Shown one piece after another: positions 5,779-6,435 of a DNA stretch of 6,435 bases (the first letter of the stretch is position 1; every line of letters starts with the position of its first letter). The DNA is from an uncultured Oscillospiraceae bacterium (lineage in GTDB: Bacteria > Bacillota > Clostridia > Oscillospirales > Oscillospiraceae). The stretch lies in assembly GCA_947631805.1 (NCBI GenBank), contig CANRNA010000107.1:1-6435 (forward strand), read 5' to 3'. Both the position numbers and the translations under genes were made by a program. Below the pieces are notes generated by a model. It saw nothing but the letters and a program-made list of their open reading frames with translations, did not search any database and was not told the origin of the DNA.

Positions 5779-5798
5779 ATGGTCTTACCATAAGACCA
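5779..5798. promoter_or_regulatory. Second copy of the operator-like palindrome upstream of the E1 alpha gene
   Basis: ATGGTCTTACCAT (5779-5791) differs from the dctP site only in the central region (C for A), so the shared site is ATGGTNTTACCAT. It is nested with a second palindrome, TGGTCTTA-CCA-TAAGACCA (5780-5798), which has 8-bp perfect arms. It lies 54 bases before the E1 start codon. I could not find a convincing -35/-10 pair around it, so whether it controls a local promoter or blocks readthrough from dctM is open. Confidence 0.65.
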
Positions 5799-5845
5799 CC
5801 CATAAAAATCCAAACCGTTAATCAACAAGAAAGGCGTGATAAGAA

Positions 5846-6435
5846 TTGGCTACGAGAAAGAAGAGCGCGGAGAAGTACAGCAAAGAGCAGCTCCTGGGCT
5901 TTTACCGGACGATGAACCGCATCCGCTCCTTTGAGGAGCATGCGGCGGAGTGCTTCACGAAGGGTATGCTGGCGGGCAACATCCACCTGAGCATCGGCCA
6001 GGAGGCCGCTGCCACGGGAGCGTTCGCCGCCATGGACGCGAAGGACTACTTCACCTCCACCCACCGTGGGCACGGCCACGCCATCGCCCGCGGGATGGAC
6101 GCGAACCTGGCCATGGCGGAGCTGTTCGGGAAGAAGACGGGGTACTGCCAGGGCAAGGGCGGCTCCATGCACATTGCCGACATGTCCAAGGCCAACCACC
6201 TGGGAGCCAACGGCATCGTGGGCGCGGGCCAGGCCATCTCCGCCGGTTCCGCCCTTGCGTCCAAGATACGCAAGGACGGGGCCGTGACGGTAGGGTGCTT
6301 CGGCGACGGCTCCACCAACGAGGGCACCTTCCACGAGTCTCTGAACATGGCGGCCACATGGAAGCTGCCGGTGGTGTGGTTCATCGAGAACAACTGCTAC
6401 GGCGTGTCCACGGAGATACACCGCGTGACGAACAC
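5846..6435 (+). CDS. Thiamine-pyrophosphate-dependent dehydrogenase E1 component, alpha subunit (acetoin/pyruvate dehydrogenase family), N-terminal part
   Basis: This gene runs off the window; 196 complete codons plus two bases are present, of about 320 expected. The alpha subunit pairs with an E1 beta subunit, decarboxylates or cleaves a 2-oxoacid or acetoin on thiamine pyrophosphate, and passes the acyl group to a lipoyl E2. Recognisable parts are LLGFYRTMNRIRSFEE (16-31), HLSIGQEA (47-54), HRGHGHAIARG (73-83), GKGGSMHIAD (103-112), GANGIVGAG (120-128) and the TPP/Mg motif GDG(153-155)...ENN(181-183) followed by YGVST. The GKGGSMH and GTFHESLN wording is closest to acetoin dehydrogenase AcoA, but PDH or branched-chain members cannot be excluded. 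The start is TTG 5846: homology begins well before the first in-frame ATG at 5912, which would cut into the conserved FYRTM..IRSFEE helix. A weak AAGG (5831-5834) lies upstream. It is probably the first gene of a dehydrogenase operon. Confidence 0.9.
   Translation, partial: MATRKKSAEKYSKEQLLGFYRTMNRIRSFEEHAAECFTKGMLAGNIHLSIGQEAAATGAFAAMDAKDYFTSTHRGHGHAIARGMDANLAMAELFGKKTGYCQGKGGSMHIADMSKANHLGANGIVGAGQAISAGSALASKIRKDGAVTVGCFGDGSTNEGTFHESLNMAATWKLPVVWFIENNCYGVSTEIHRVTN

Overview
The window reads as a GC-rich member of the Clostridia, most likely a gut Oscillospiraceae-type bacterium. This is inferred from strong third-position G/C codon bias, purine-rich Shine-Dalgarno sites (AGGAGG, GGAGG), a lipoprotein-type TRAP binding protein with a long Glu/Ala/Pro linker, and a small membrane protein of unknown function of a kind I associate with that group. 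All six genes lie on the + strand. No RNA genes, mobile elements or CRISPR arrays were seen.

Layout. Bases 1-501 are the C-terminal end of an M16C (insulinase/presequence-protease family) metallopeptidase. Next comes a complete class I aldolase of the DapA/NanA family that most resembles N-acetylneuraminate lyase (571-1488). A 75-base gap holding an 11-bp inverted repeat leads to an unrecognised single-pass membrane protein (1564-2289). A GC-rich hairpin (2314-2348) closes this block. A 350-base AT-rich intergenic stretch then carries a very good sigma-A promoter (TTGACA, 16 bp, TATACT), a palindrome over the predicted start site, and a structured leader of about 145 nt.

That promoter should drive a complete three-gene TRAP transporter: dctP (2656-3825), dctQ (3950-4453) and dctM (4450-5727). 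Tandem hairpins separate dctP from dctQ, which would give more binding protein than permease; dctQ and dctM overlap by ATGA. After dctM come a perfect 10-bp hairpin, a second palindrome, and the first 196 codons of a thiamine-pyrophosphate-dependent dehydrogenase E1 alpha subunit (acetoin/pyruvate dehydrogenase family) that starts at TTG 5846 and runs off the window.

The most notable observation is that the two intergenic palindromes are the same 13-bp site, ATGGTNTTACCAT. One sits on the dctP promoter start and the other upstream of the E1 alpha gene. The shape (TGGT-N3-ACCA) is that of operators of FadR-type GntR regulators. I infer that one regulator controls both uptake of an organic acid through the TRAP system and its oxidation by the dehydrogenase complex. 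The substrate is not determined, and the regulator is not in the window.
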